64,000 bases of DNA from Chrysopilus asiliformis (GCA_964034945.1 OZ035960.1:112441324-112505323), one strand, 5' to 3'. Counted from the stretch's first letter, positions 12,508 through 25,129 are shown. Translations and numbers: made by a program. Notes: generated by a model from the sequence alone, not told the origin.

Positions 12508-12655
12508 TGAATATTTTGAACGTTCTTCAAAAAAGGGTCTGCAAAAAAGCAGGAAACTTAAAGAAGCAAAGAGTTAAAATTATACGTGTGTGTAAATTAT
12601 TTTTCGATTCCCCAGAATTTTTAAGAGAAAAGGCAAGTGGATAAAGAATTCAAAA

Positions 12656-12949
12656 TTAACTGTTTCGGTCGTCAGTTTCCTTTTTCAATGTCGCAACCTC
12701 TGTTCGGGCCTGAAACTCCTCAAATTGGAATTTCAAAGCAATTTTCGCAATCGCTACCGCAGCTAAAATTTTAAATTTATAAGACTGCAACGACATTTGT
12801 AAGATTTTGCTACCCGGTAACGTTTGAGTCCATAATAAGTGTCCGATTCGTTTGTGTCGGTAACTCCAATAAAGTAAAGGACTTTCATTTGACTTGAAAC
12901 GGCAAAATTTCACAGGATGGGACCGAATCCAGGCGGAGAACTTTATCCA
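12656..12949 (-). CDS. Unrecognised open frame, possible exon or element remnant
   Basis: An open minus-strand frame of 97 codons to a TAA at 12656, beginning just after a possible acceptor (CTTAACTTAG, exon from 12949). It is noticeably richer in G+C than its surroundings. The product has a basic, aromatic first half (LLYWSYRHKRIGHLLW), then a hydrophobic helix (KILAAVAIAKIALKF) and a charged helical tail. I do not recognise it. Short inverted copies of AGTGGATAAAG lie at both ends (about 12628 and 12940), so it may instead be cargo or filler of a small transposon. Confidence 0.25.
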   Translation of the reverse strand, partial: WIKFSAWIRSHPVKFCRFKSNESPLLYWSYRHKRIGHLLWTQTLPGSKILQMSLQSYKFKILAAVAIAKIALKFQFEEFQARTEVATLKKETDDRNS

Positions 12950-13032
12950 CTAAGTTAAGCCGTCCTAAAATTTACAAAAAGAGGAATACAATTTCACATC
13001 AAAGTATTTTTCTCCCAAATCACGAAGAATGG

Positions 13033-13100
13033 AAACTAATTCAAGTTTAATTTTTACCCTAAAATTTGTATTAGGAAAAAAAATAAACTTGAATTAGTTT
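13033..13100. repeat. Short inverted repeat
   Basis: AAACTAATTCAAGTTTA and its exact complement are separated by about 34 bp. No target duplication was identified. Confidence 0.6.
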
Positions 13101-13248
13101 TGACTCTTCTAAAAAATTTTACCAAAAAAATTAAACGTAAATTAGTGTTGGCTCCCCAAAAAAAATTACGCATGAGTCCCAGGATAATTCACTGAAGCAA
13201 TTTACAATTTTTCGCTTTTTTTTAATAAAAACTTTGTAAGAATGAATT

Positions 13249-13420
13249 GGAGTGATATTCCGTAACTTGTTTCAAACGTTTATTTCGAGTTAGAAGAACA
13301 ATAAGTATTCGCTGTCTCTGTTTTGACCAAAATAAATGACAGAGGGGAACCGAGATAGCGAATACAACTTTTTATTCTAACTCGAAAGAACCCTTGAATC
13401 AAGTTACGGAATATCACTCC
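13249..13420. mobile_element. Foldback MITE (172 bp)
   Basis: Terminal inverted repeats GGAGTGATATTCCGTAACTT and complement continue inward imperfectly (TTCGAGTTAGAA, GTATTCGCTATCTC). No protein-coding content is present. The class was not determined because no clear target duplication is visible. Confidence 0.75.
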
Positions 13421-14830
13421 TGATTTTAATCAAACCTAGTGAAAAACAGCGAGCAATTGCATCTACATTTCTTTTTGTCCTCTTGTTCGTCTATTATGAA
13501 AATTTTCTTTACTCTTTTCCATATTTCATTAAAGTTTTATTAATTTTTTCGTGATTTTTTGTCATTTTTTTAATGAATAAAACTCTGACTATTTTTCTTT
13601 AGTTTTATGTAGTAATTTTATAAAAGAGACTGCTGAAAATAAATAAGATTTGTAAGAAAATGTTTTTAAAAAACACCTAATTATAAAAAAATAAATCAAA
13701 ACAAAAAACTTTTATTAGAACCCTGTGAAATTATAATAATTTTCGTAAATTAAGTCAGTTCTAATTTTTAAAATTAAATCAATAATAAAAAGTGTAAAAT
13801 TATTTCTTATCTAAAATTTAAATATCAATTAAAAATACAAAAAATCTAAATTGAACAACCGATTAAGAAAACAATTAGTAATAACAACAATTCTTAAAAA
13901 AAAATAGAATTTGTAAGACAACGCTATAAATATTTTTTTATAAAAAAGCAAAAAAAAACCAAAGGAGTAAAGAGTAAAATGTATTTCAATTTGTATAAAA
14001 TCGTAATGAAATGAATTAATTGTGAGAACATGAACCTAATTTTTATTGAAAATACATAATAATAAAAATACTAATAATAATAAAAGATAATTGATCTTTT
14101 GCAATGCACTTATATTACAACAACAACAAATGTAACGAAACAAAAAGAGAATTCTTTTGGAAGATTTTTAATAAAAAAAACACAATTTATTAACGATGAA
14201 CATTTATAAATAATACAATTAAATATTATTAAATAATAAAAAAGAATAGTGCTACAAAAAAAAACAAATTTACTAAATATTATTTAAAAAAAAGGTAAAA
14301 TAGGGATTTTCAATTAAAAACTAACAGAAAAATGAAAGAAAAAAAAATAAAAATAATAATGAATCTAAATATGACAGATAAAATAAAATTAAGATGATAA
14401 AATGATGATCATTGATGACTTGAAATTATTAATGAATAATTATAAAAAAAAATATTATATAAAACATTATGTAACTTAATTAGTATATAATATATGAAAT
14501 ACATTTATTTATGTAATTTGTTTATGTTTTTTTCTATTAATAATATTACTATTAACTATTAAATCGATATTTGAATGCAAAACCAGAAAAAAATACTTAA
14601 AAAATTGAAAGAATGAAATGAAATTAAAGTAAAATGAAACAATTAACAACCAAAACACACACACACACATAAGGTAAAACGTATTATAAATTATTACTAT
14701 TATTGAAGAAAATGAGAGGGAAAGAAAGATTAAAAATGAATTTTTATTTCTGCGAAATAAATTATATATAAAAAAAAATGAAAAATATTTCCAATAAAAA
14801 CGTTTTAAAATAAAAAAAAGTGTTTTTTAT
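13421..14830 (+). other. Second A-rich tract, no gene seen
   Basis: This tract is strongly A-rich on the plus strand, with many AATAAA hexamers and a CACACA run at about 14660, the same character as 9164-10334. It ends near 14820 after CCAATAAAAACG. One reading is that it is the distal part of one long faf 3' UTR split by later insertions at 10335-13420. No frame or RNA gene was recognised. Confidence 0.4.
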
Positions 14831-14947
14831 TCGATACTAGAATGTAGAACCCTCAGAACCAAATTTAATTATAGTGAGTAACTGTCTCTATGCAATTTTT
14901 TTAACATTTTTAAAAGCTTTTTTAAGTTTAGTTTCATTTTCACACAT

Positions 14948-15333
14948 AAAGAACGATGCACGATTTTGCCCCCCTAAACTAACTTTTGAACCCGTGTAGT
15001 TTTCACTTTGGTTGAGTACTTTTTGGAAAGGTCACAGTCTCTAGTTTCATCCATATATGGCTTCAAGAGCCACCGAATTGCAGGGGGATGGTGAGGGGTT
15101 AACGAACTTTCTCGTGGGCACAACTTCCATTTCTGCAATGATTTCTGTGAAAAATCACAAGAAAGTTCGGTCACACCTCATCATCCCCCTGCAATTTGGT
15201 GGCTCTTGACGCCATATATGGATGAAACTAGAGACTGTGTCCTTTCCAAAAAATACTCAACCAAAGTGAAAACTGCATGGGTTCAAAAGTTAACCCAGGG
15301 GCACGAAAAATGCTATTTATTGCATGGTTCTTT
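14948..15333. mobile_element. Long foldback element, copy 2
   Basis: Same family as 4529-4890 but in the opposite orientation. Its right end, read in reverse, matches the left end of the other copy (AAAGAACCATGCAA, CCCCTGGGTTAACTTTTGAA). Arms share TTTTCACTTTGGTTGAG and CCACCGAATTGCAGGGGGAT. Confidence 0.8.
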
Positions 15334-16338
15334 TATAATGATTGAAAAAGGATTAATGCTAGCTCGGATTTCGATTTCTCGCTCCCAAAAACCCCTACAT
15401 TCCAAGTTTCAGCGCGATCAGACAAAAATTCAGAAAAAAACATTTTTTGCCATAAAAAAATCATGGACTAACCACTGTAATTTTTTGCGATTTTTTTCAA
15501 AAAAAAGATTTCGCTGAAACTTGGCGTAGAGGGTAATGGGGGATCGCTGATCACGAATCCGTTTTTCGATAGCTCTCACGGTTTGGCCAGGGCGCCTAGG
15601 GTCGCCCCAAAAAATTGTGCTAGCTCAAAATGGACAACGGATTTCGACTTGAACTCATCCGATTGACTCGAAATTTTGCACACATACGTAACTTCAATGA
15701 CAATACAATATTTTTACTACTTCGTCCTTATAAGAATAAGGGAAGGTCCTGTTAGGATAATGTGGTTATCCTTTTCCTCAAATTTTCCAGAGAAAATTTC
15801 ATCTAGGGCTTTTTGGGGTCGCTAAATCCGATTCTAACGATTAGAAATCTGCAAGAACAATGGAAGGTCCTGCAAGTATAACGTGACTATTTCCATCATT
15901 AAATTTTCCAAAAAAAACATCTCATCTGGTGGTTTTTTCGGGTCGCTAAATCCGGTTATGGAGTCAAAAAGTCCTCGCAAAGGCAAGGATATATGAGGCG
16001 TTAAAAGCTAGAGTGGACCAAGTCACATAATCGAGTTTTTGAAGCTTTATCACTTTTGTACTATTATTTACTGTAAATTTTTGGAAAAAAGATTTGTGTA
16101 GACTTTATTACTCAATGTTGAAATGTTCTTTTGTGCATCCAAACATTTTTATCTAGAAACTCACTCGCAACAGTGATTCAAACACAAAAAAATTCACGAT
16201 TTCGACATGTGGGTTGGTTTGGTCCGCTCTAGAAAAAGCTTGCTTTTAAATGTTTTTTTTTTTGGTTGCCAAGGCAACGGTTAGCAATCTCAAGCAAGAT
16301 TAGGAAAAATCAAAAACCAAATTAAGTTTTTAAATGCA
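15334..16338. repeat. Repeat-derived intergenic stretch with a tandem pair
   Basis: Two degenerate tandem units of about 124 bp span 15718-15965, both carrying GGAAGGTCCTG, AAATTTTCC and GGGTCGCTAAATCCG. A possible small inverted-end element follows, with CTAGAGTGGACCAA at about 16008 and TTGGTCCGCTCTAG at 16218-16231 (one mismatch). No gene is seen in this interval. Confidence 0.5.
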
Positions 16339-16344
16339 TTTATT
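16339..16344 (-). terminator. Candidate polyadenylation signal for the MCC alpha gene
   Basis: TTTATT on the plus strand is AATAAA on the minus strand, about 345 nt beyond the stop codon. It lies within a TTTATTTATT stretch giving two overlapping hexamers. Confidence 0.4.
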
Positions 16345-16687
16345 TATTTTCCAATAAAACAAAAACTTTTTAAGCCTCCAAAAACTCTTTGTAATTATTT
16401 CAACATTTAACAATAATAAAATTGATGGCTTTTTCGAACTAAAAATTTACTAATTTAGGAAATCGACATCTTAAGCAGATTTCAAAGAAATACTACCTAT
16501 TTTATAACAAATTTTTTGCGTTTAAACTACGCAAAATCACCTAATATTACTAACAAAATCCATTTAATTGGAAGGAAGACACAAAACGACGTTATTTAAA
16601 AAATAAATGCATGACTGGTATGTTTGGTCATAAATCACATCGTGAATAACAATTTCTTTAAAAATTCAATTTTCGTTAATTCGCATT

Positions 16688-19600
16688 TTAATCAGAATCC
16701 GAGCTAGAACTGGAAGAATCAGCGGAATCCTCGAAGGTAACAACAATAGCATTTTTCTTAAGATTATCGCCGGTTTTTCCACCAACGGATTTTACAACAG
16801 CATCCCTTGGCGCTTTCAAAACGTGCTCCATTTTCATTGCTGGAAAATATCAAAATAAATTATTTTTATTGATCGAAAAAACATTTAATATCTTTACCAA
16901 TAATAACAGCTACTGGATCGCCTTGCTTAACGCTATCGCCTGGTGCTACAAGCAGTTTTTCTAAAACTCCAGGCATTGGAGAAACGATAGTCGATCCACT
17001 TGTGGATTGTCCCTGGGTTTGAGCAGTTAGGAATTTTGGTTGAACGAATTTAAGTTCAGTCTTTCCCGTCTAATAGTAGAAATTACGAAATTTTTGATAT
17101 CAGAAATAGTAAAAACAAGTACAGAAAATACATAAAAATGTGGTATCAAATTACAATATTAATTAATATGAAGTGAAGAAAAGCAAATGCTTTTCCTAGC
17201 AGATCTAGCAAATGCTTTCCCTAGCATATTAGCACCTTTTAGTACAAGATTCCATATTCATTTTGTATTAAAATGTGATAGATTCCTAGTAAAAGTATTT
17301 GCCCATCGGGCAAACTGAATAACTTCTACTTACGAGGAATTTATCAGGTTTTAGCACAAAATTTACTTGAAAAATCCATACTAAAATGTGCTAAATTGCT
17401 ACAATAGTCAAAGCATTTGCTAGATGTTATTCACTCGTCCCTTTTTTTACAAAATTATGAAAAACACGAAATTAAAATAAATAAATAAAAATATTGCAAA
17501 ACAAAACCCACATCAGTAAACAAGTAAATCGCTTCAGGATCAATAACAGCACTAAAATTCGTTATATGACCATCAATTGTGCATTTAATATTGAATCTCT
17601 CGCCATTTGATGAAAAATCAGCTTCGGCCTTCTTCCATTCCCCATTTTCAACCCTAACTTCCAAACCATCGCTTGTTCGCTTCACAGAAACTGATTTTAC
17701 TATCAAAATAGAAATATTTATCAGCACTAAACTCAACAAAAACAAAATAAAATTCATATACTGACCTTCGTTTTCAAACTGCAGCTTGTACTGCCGGACA
17801 CAATCGTAATTGATTCGGAACCCACCCAAAATGGTGGATGGATCTCCACGATTTTGTTGTAAGATATATGAATTTTCAGCTGCCACATTGAATTCATTCA
17901 AAGAAAGAGCTAATGCTGCTTCACATAATGCACGATCGGAAACTTTTTGGGGTGGGAAAAGTGTGTCGAAATGTTGATCGATAAATCCGGTGTGAACATC
18001 GCCGCTGCGAAAAGATTCGTGACGGGCTAAATCGATCAGGAAGTTTACATTCGTGTCAAGACCAGTTATCTAAAAAGATTTGATCAAAACTGTTTGAGAT
18101 TCTTGGATGAATTTTCGTAGCTTAACCCAATTTTAAAATAATTTTATTGGAAATCAAAAAAATCTTTGCTTTACAAGTCTTTATGGCAAGTGAAGCAGTT
18201 TTGTATACGAGATGCTTTCAAAAGAACACTCAATACTTAAAATGTATGAACCCCTAGAAAAGCCCATTGATTTTCTGGGTATTTATTTAGCAAGATATGA
18301 ACGCGCGTCGTGTAGGGAACTGCTCCACTCTCCCCTATCTATTGATATTTTCCTGCCAAGTACTTACGTGATAATCCAACAATCGTGCAACCAAACTGTC
18401 CAACGCTTGAGTCCGATTTTTACCCCAAACGACGAGTTTTGCGATCATCGGGTCGTAGTGAATCGAAACTTGATCTCCTTGTCGGACACCAGTCTCCACT
18501 CGGACATTTTCGTTTGGTACAGGCGTTGTGAGGTGGTTAAGGGGACCAGCACCAGGCAAGAAACCTCCTCTGGAAAAAACATAACAAGAAAATTACAATC
18601 AAATCAACGTCAATTGGAAGATGTCGGCGTATCTAAGTCTGAAAGGCATATAAAAAACCCTCGACAAGTTAAAAAATATAAAAAATTTGCCATTTTATCA
18701 AAAAACGCAGCAAAATTGATAAAAAAAGTGCCTTCAAATTCAGCGAATCTATTAAATTTGTAGATTTTTGAAATTAGGACCTTTAATCGACATTTTTTTG
18801 CAGACTTTCGCAGAGAAATAAATTAAACCAAAAATTATTTGCCAAAACCTTGGATTTTCAGCATAAATTCTCGCCTCAAATGCATGACCATTTCGCTTAA
18901 TCTGTTCTTGGGTCAAGGGCAGTGGCTCTCCAGAAGCTACTCGAATTTGCCACTCAACCAAATCCGTTCCAGTTATCATTTCTGTAATTGGATGCTCCAC
19001 TTGAAGTCTGGTGTTCATTTCCATAAAGTGAAACGAGAGATCTTCCTTATCCAAAATAAATTCGACTGTCCCTGCGCCAACGTAACCCACAGCCTTAGCT
19101 GCCCGAACAGCAGCCTCTCCCAATTCCCTACGAAGCTCATCCGATAAACCAGGCTGGAAAAATTTGTAAATTTTTATTAAAATTGCGAAAAAAATATCAT
19201 TTTTTTAAGTTCTAACTCACAGCTGGTGCTTCTTCGATAATTTTCTGGTGTCTTCGTTGTACAGAGCAATCCCTTTCAAACAAATAGACAGCATTTCCAA
19301 ATTCATCGCCAAAAATTTGTACTTCAACGTGTCTTGGAGATCGAACGTAACGTTCCAGAAGCATTGAACTGTCCCCAAATGCTTTTTGTGATTCTGTTCT
19401 AGCAGAATTCAAGGCAGAAAGGAAGTTCTCGGCTTTGTCCACCACTCGCATACCCTGTAAAGTATATTTTAAAGTATTGATCTTCCCAGTAATTCTATTA
19501 AATAACTTTACCTTCCCTCCACCACCTCGTACAGCTTTTATCATCAATGGGAAGCCGATTTTATTAGCCTCTTCAGTTAGTTTTCCATCAGACTGATCTT

Positions 19601-20514
19601 CTCCGTGGTAACCATTGATTATAGGAACCCCAGCCGCCGACATAATCGCTTTGGACGTGCTCTTGATCCCCATATCTCGGATGGCACTCGACGGGGGCCC
19701 CATGAAAATCACATTTTCCTTCTGGCACAGTTCTGCAAACTCCACACTCTCCGAAAGGAATCCATAGCCGGGATGGATCGCTTGACAACCACTAGATTTT
19801 GCTACTTCAATGATCTTGTCACTACGTAAGTAGGATTGTTGTGAAAGTGCTGGGCCAACGTTATAGGCCTCATCTGCTAGTTGAGTGTGTAAGGATTTGG
19901 CATCCGCATCAGAATAAACAGCAACCGTTTTAACACCGAATCGGCGGGCTGTTTTTATCACACGGCATGCGATTTCCCCTCGATTTGCTATAAGAAGTTT
20001 GTTAATCGCTTTTGGGACCACTTTGGTTTTTAGTGCCGATGAAAAGTGCCTAAAATGAAAGTTTTGTGTGATAAGTAGGAATTGACTTGAATTATCACAA
20101 GATTCTGCGCTAAACTTTAGAATTTTTGCAAAACTTCGGAAGGATCGAAGATTTTTTAGCGAATAAACCTTAATTCAAGTTGAATTCAAACGTTGAATTC
20201 AGAGAATAAACCTTAATTCACGTTGAATAAAGTTAAAATTTCTTCTCGATCTTTTGATGATCTTGGAATCAATTAAAAAATTAACTAAGAATTTGAGAAT
20301 CATTAAAATTGTTTGTTAGAATGATTGGTTTATTAATTTATTTATATTTTACCATATCATCATAGTTTTCTACTCCATATTATTCAATTTCTTGACAATT
20401 TCCTGTAAAAGATCTTGCGTATTTCTAATCAAAATCCGAAAAACATAACCTAGCATTCATAAAATCATATTTTAAATCACCAGAATTTTACCTTATTGCA
20501 AATAATTTGAGCAT
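16688..20514 (-). CDS. Mccc1: Methylcrotonoyl-CoA carboxylase subunit alpha, mitochondrial
   Basis: Nine exons on the minus strand: 20514-20492, 20049-19512, 19454-19221, 19153-18849, 18569-18368, 18069-17766, 17699-17512, 17069-16898, 16839-16688. They total 2118 nt, giving 705 residues in frame, close to the roughly 725 of the mammalian enzyme. The N-terminus [17 protein letters not shown] is a typical mitochondrial presequence. Then come the biotin carboxylase domain ([14 protein letters not shown]), the ATP-grasp loop GGGGKGMR (about 183-190), [20 protein letters not shown], and a C-terminal biotinyl domain with AMKMEH. The biotinylated Lys is residue 658. The enzyme carboxylates 3-methylcrotonyl-CoA in leucine breakdown, with a beta subunit not in this window. 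A short Ser/Asp tail follows the biotin domain. The junction at 18849 uses a weak donor (AAG|GTTTTG) but restores the frame and family sequence. The gene is convergent with faf. Confidence 0.95.
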
Positions 20515-23500
20515 TTTCAATAACAAATATTTACACTAGTTCTTTTTACTAAAAATAACACTATTCCAAAGTCTTTAAACTAATTAAAAAGCGTTTAAAA
20601 CGAGTTCAAATTCAGTGACATTAAAAACTAACGTAACAAAAAAAAATTCAGGGCTGCCAATATTTGTGAACAACTGATCTCCCAAGTTATTTCTAAATTC
20701 ACGATCTTTTACAAATTTAAAAGCAAACAAAACATTATTGCAATAAATATTAGGTAAATAAAAAAAGCAAAATTGCATCAATCTAAAAGAAAATAAACAA
20801 ATTTATGTAAACTTTTCAAGTTAGTTCAGATTGTTAGTTCCAGTATTAATCACTAGAGTATTGTGATCGAAAATATTGCATATGTAAGGGCGGTTATTAT
20901 AAAAACACGGTTACCGGAATTTTACACACATAAATTTTAAAATGTTTGAAAAAGGATTGATTTCACAGTAATCACAAATATTTGAATTTGGGTTTTTCCA
21001 AAAACTGTTCATATGTAACCTTTTAATCCAAAAATTATCTCTTCTTTGAACAGTTATTTTTACGAATTCTTTAGTTTGTTTTCCACATCTCTCTCAAATC
21101 CCAACAGGGGAATCGTTTTCTACCTCAATTTTTGTTTTGATAGTACTTTCTGTTTTTTTCTTCGCTGCAAAAATTTTGTTATTTTATTACTGCTAACGCC
21201 GAAATACTACCCAACAAATTAACCTTTAGTATTTTCTATTAAAGGCGCAATAAATGAACTGTTCTGTAAGATATTAGAAAAAGTATTTGAAAAACAAACG
21301 GTTTTTTTTATTTTGAATTCATTATTACACAAAATTTTAAGCAATATTTAATATTTTTATCACAATTATCTTTTAATTTACACTTTATACTGTGAAAGCA
21401 TTGCATTTTATTAAATTGCTTAAATTTTGTACAAATTAGTATCATAATAGATTTAATAATATAATCTTTTTTGTAAATTCATTATCTAATCAATCATCTA
21501 CTTTTTGTCATTGTTTGCTTTGGGTTTCAGTTTTTTTTCAAGATTTCGTAATAAACATCTTCAATCTACCTAGCCTGGCCGCCATGGACCATAAAATCAT
21601 TTACAACAATTTTCGTGTCTCTTGAATTCGCTAATTGGTGCGTTTTCCCTTCTTACGTTTCTATCCACATCTCGACTTAAATCCATTTATGTCATCTTGA
21701 GACAACAAAAAGTTAAAAATTGGGCCGAAAACGATTGCCAAAAACAAAAGTGTTTCATTTTTGCTATCACGATAATTATCGCAATGAACTGTTAATATGA
21801 GCGAAAAGTGAATGAAGTACCTTTATTTAAAAGCACAAAACTGTGAGATAAATACTTTCCATCGAATCGAGGAAGTGTCAAATTTTATGACCTTTATCAG
21901 ATTTTAATGAGCTAAACAAATATTTTGACATAACTCATATATTCATTATCTACTCGTGTTGGTATACGCACGAAATTTTGCACCTTTTTACTCAACCTTT
22001 AAGATAAAAACAAGCAAAAGAAATGGTAGTCATCTTCTACCTCTGTCAATTGGACCATTCGCACGACCGCTCAAGGTTTTATGAAATGTTTTGACTCAAT
22101 AGTTTTCAGCTCTTTTTCAGATTTTTTGTTTAACTTAATCTGGGCTCAAAGTAAAAGGAAATAAATGTTTCAAATTTTAACTGAAAAGAAAGGCCCCTCG
22201 AAAATGTACTCTTGTAATTTGTAATTTTATACTTACATTACATGCTGCGATTACACTCGATTTGATTTAGCGAGAAAGTTTTCTCATTAGTTTCCATGGG
22301 AGCGAACTTTTAATTAGAATTTATAAAAACGTATTTTATTCAGCGGAAAATTAATCATATAAATTGTAATTCATAATTTAATCGTGTGAAACATCAAATG
22401 CTTGCACTTTTAATTTCAAAATCATATTAAATACACAGAAAGAAAAATGTTTTGATGTCATATTATAATTACTGCAAACATATTTTGTTTGTCATAAATA
22501 TAATGTTGTTGCTATAACCAAAACTTTGTTTGTCCCAAACAAAGTTCGTTTGCCATGAACATAATTATGTTTATTGCCCTGAATTTCCATTAAAATAATT
22601 ATCAATTTTAGAATATCAATCTTATAATTTCAAACAAAAATTAACAACCTCTGCTTCCACCATATTCGCCAATTGAAATTTAAAACTTCATCTGTTGAAA
22701 TTAAAAACATTCTTAAACAGCAATTTTAACAACTTGGTTTTTTTGAAAAAAAAGTTTTGAAAAGCCCATACCCACAAAAAATTAATTAATTGTATTCTTC
22801 TTTCATTATCTACATGTCAATATCACTTATTTGGTCATAATAATGGTTTGAAAAGGAAAACACACAAAGTGTTCGGAATTTTTGAGCATGACTTCATACT
22901 CTTCATGAACCGAAAACACTTTTTTTTAACCCGTTTCTAATATTATTTACCATACTCAAGGAAAAACGATTATGTTGGAGGGTTTCTATATCTTTTTTTT
23001 TTGTTCTATTTATTCCTTTTATATGAGATTTTCGTTAAGGTGGCCGTTTAGACCGCGTTCCCCTATTGACAGTTTTTGCGATTGTCTTGAAAAGTAAACA
23101 ATTTGCCATAGTGAGGAAAAAGTCATAATTTTTCCTGTATCCTGAGCCATTTTCCAGAAAGTCGAAAAAATTAAAAATGTACCAGTCGGTTTTGTACCTA
23201 CAGTTTTATTAAATTATGCAGGTATCATCATTAGTCGCCTATCAATTTGGAAAGTATTAAAATAAAAAGAATTCAATGTCAAAAACCTACCACGTGGTAG
23301 TAGCTATTCAATCAGTGATACCTGACCATAGTTAACAAGCTGATTACAATAATCATGTCTAAAAGCACCAATCAATCTCAGCTTCCCTCCACTTCTTCTC
23401 CAACTGAAGTGAAGAAAGACTGAAAAATGTTCTTCAGGTGTAAAATTCACCACAGAAGCCGAAAGTAACGACGAAACGTTGTACTAAGTCGTGGTGAGAT

Positions 23501-24870
23501 CTTAAGGTAAACCAGTCTTCGTTGAATGAAATAGCGATCATCAAGCCTCGCTCGCGTGTACTACAAACTTATTATGCGCGAGTATCTTTCAAATGTATCT
23601 TCAAGATATTCACTCTACAGGTTGATAGTGGCTCAATGCCCGCAACAAAATTCAGTTTATCGCACTACTTCAAAGCGGTCGTTTCTCTTTTTGTAAAATC
23701 TCGTCGGTGTTTTCTTTTTTTTTACATTGAAGCGAAAATTTTCAAAGTAAAAACGTTTAAAGCGAAATTTTTTAAAGTTTTTAAATCGATACGTGAACGT
23801 GGTGTCAATCGCTTATTCGTGACGATAAACGGACTCTGGGAATTAAATCAGCCCCAGTTTAATTGATTAATCCGATTTCGTGTATTCACCTGTTGAGAGA
23901 AAATAAATCAATTAATTAATTCAATGAAAACGAATAGAAAACTGTTTCACGGATATTTGCTGTTCTTGGAATTATATAAATCCATATAAATTTAAGTGGG
24001 TCATCGACCTATTATCAAAAAAGTATATAAATATTATTAAATTCACTATTAATAATTGTAAAAAAATATTAAAATCGACTTCCGTTTTGGTGATTTGAAA
24101 TAATAATTTTTTCAATTTTCATTTCTTTTCCATTGGCTTGCCGTAAAAATTTCTGTCGCGTGCAAAACGGAGACATAAACGTTGTTCCGTCTTCAAAATC
24201 AGTGTCAATTGATGTAGATTGTAATCTTGTGCACGACTATTTCCGAGTGGAACGGAAAGACAACCAAATAACGTCCGGGGAGTCCGAATTCGACAACAGC
24301 GGGTGACATTTAGCGGTCAAGTGAACTTCTGTGTGAATGTGTGACACCTTTTTCGGGTAGCATAGTATCGAAAGTTTGTGATTTAAAAATTTTCCATCGT
24401 TCTTTCGCCTCGTCCATTGGCCAGTTCTCAATATTCAGGCGAGTGATTGTTGTTTCAGTATTTTCTGAAAAGAAAAAGTTTAAAAATAAATAAATAAGTA
24501 AATCGAAAATAACTGTAAATCCAGTTAACCCCAAAAACTGCACACTAAATGGAAAAATAAAATAAAATCGAATTCCAATTCGAATCGATAGATATGAATA
24601 TTAATCGCGTGACCGTTAACATCGAATAAAAACCTTTACTGCAGAAAAAATAAAATGATTTTCGTTATTAGTGCAAAAAAATCGCCAAAGAGAAGAAAAC
24701 TCTAGTAAATCGTTTGGAAGTGAACCGTTGTTCGGCCATTTTGTACGTCAAGGACCTCACCATTGCTGCCACAAGCGTTGCATCACATACCACGAAATTC
24801 ATTCTTTGAAAATCATTCCAACCTTGGAATATTGGAATTGAAACCTTAATAACGGACAGAGTTCAAGTAG
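20515..24870. other. Intergenic, no gene recognised
   Basis: The interval lies between the start of the MCC alpha gene (leftward) and the presumed promoter of the PGRP gene (rightward). It is mostly AT-rich single-copy-looking sequence, with a small direct duplication (GAATAAACCTTAATTCA at about 20163 and 20205). The part from about 23350 to 24870 is less AT-rich and may hold 5' untranslated exons, but no coding exon could be supported. Confidence 0.5.
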
Positions 24871-24881
24871 CCGTACCGTTA

Positions 24882-24887
24882 TATAAA
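24882..24887 (+). promoter_or_regulatory. Candidate TATA box for the PGRP gene
   Basis: TATAAA within GTTATATAAAGAAAC, 248 bp before the candidate start codon at 25130. A start site some 30 bp downstream would give a 5' UTR of a little over 200 nt. This is inferred from position only. Confidence 0.3.
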
Positions 24888-25129
24888 GAAACATTTCGAA
24901 ACGAAAAAAAAAATCTTATACGACATCAAGCAATCAACAGAAACAACACATCAATCAAGCGACTAATTATAGTTTTTACTAGAGCGAAATTCACGCCTCG
25001 CAAAAACTAAGCAAGAAATTATCGTTTGAAATTGATTTAGATTTCTTTTTCATTGAATCTTCAGCCGTTTTTTTCGTTTTTAAAACTTCATTTTTAATTG
25101 ATTTCTAATACATCGCAAAGCAGCTCATC

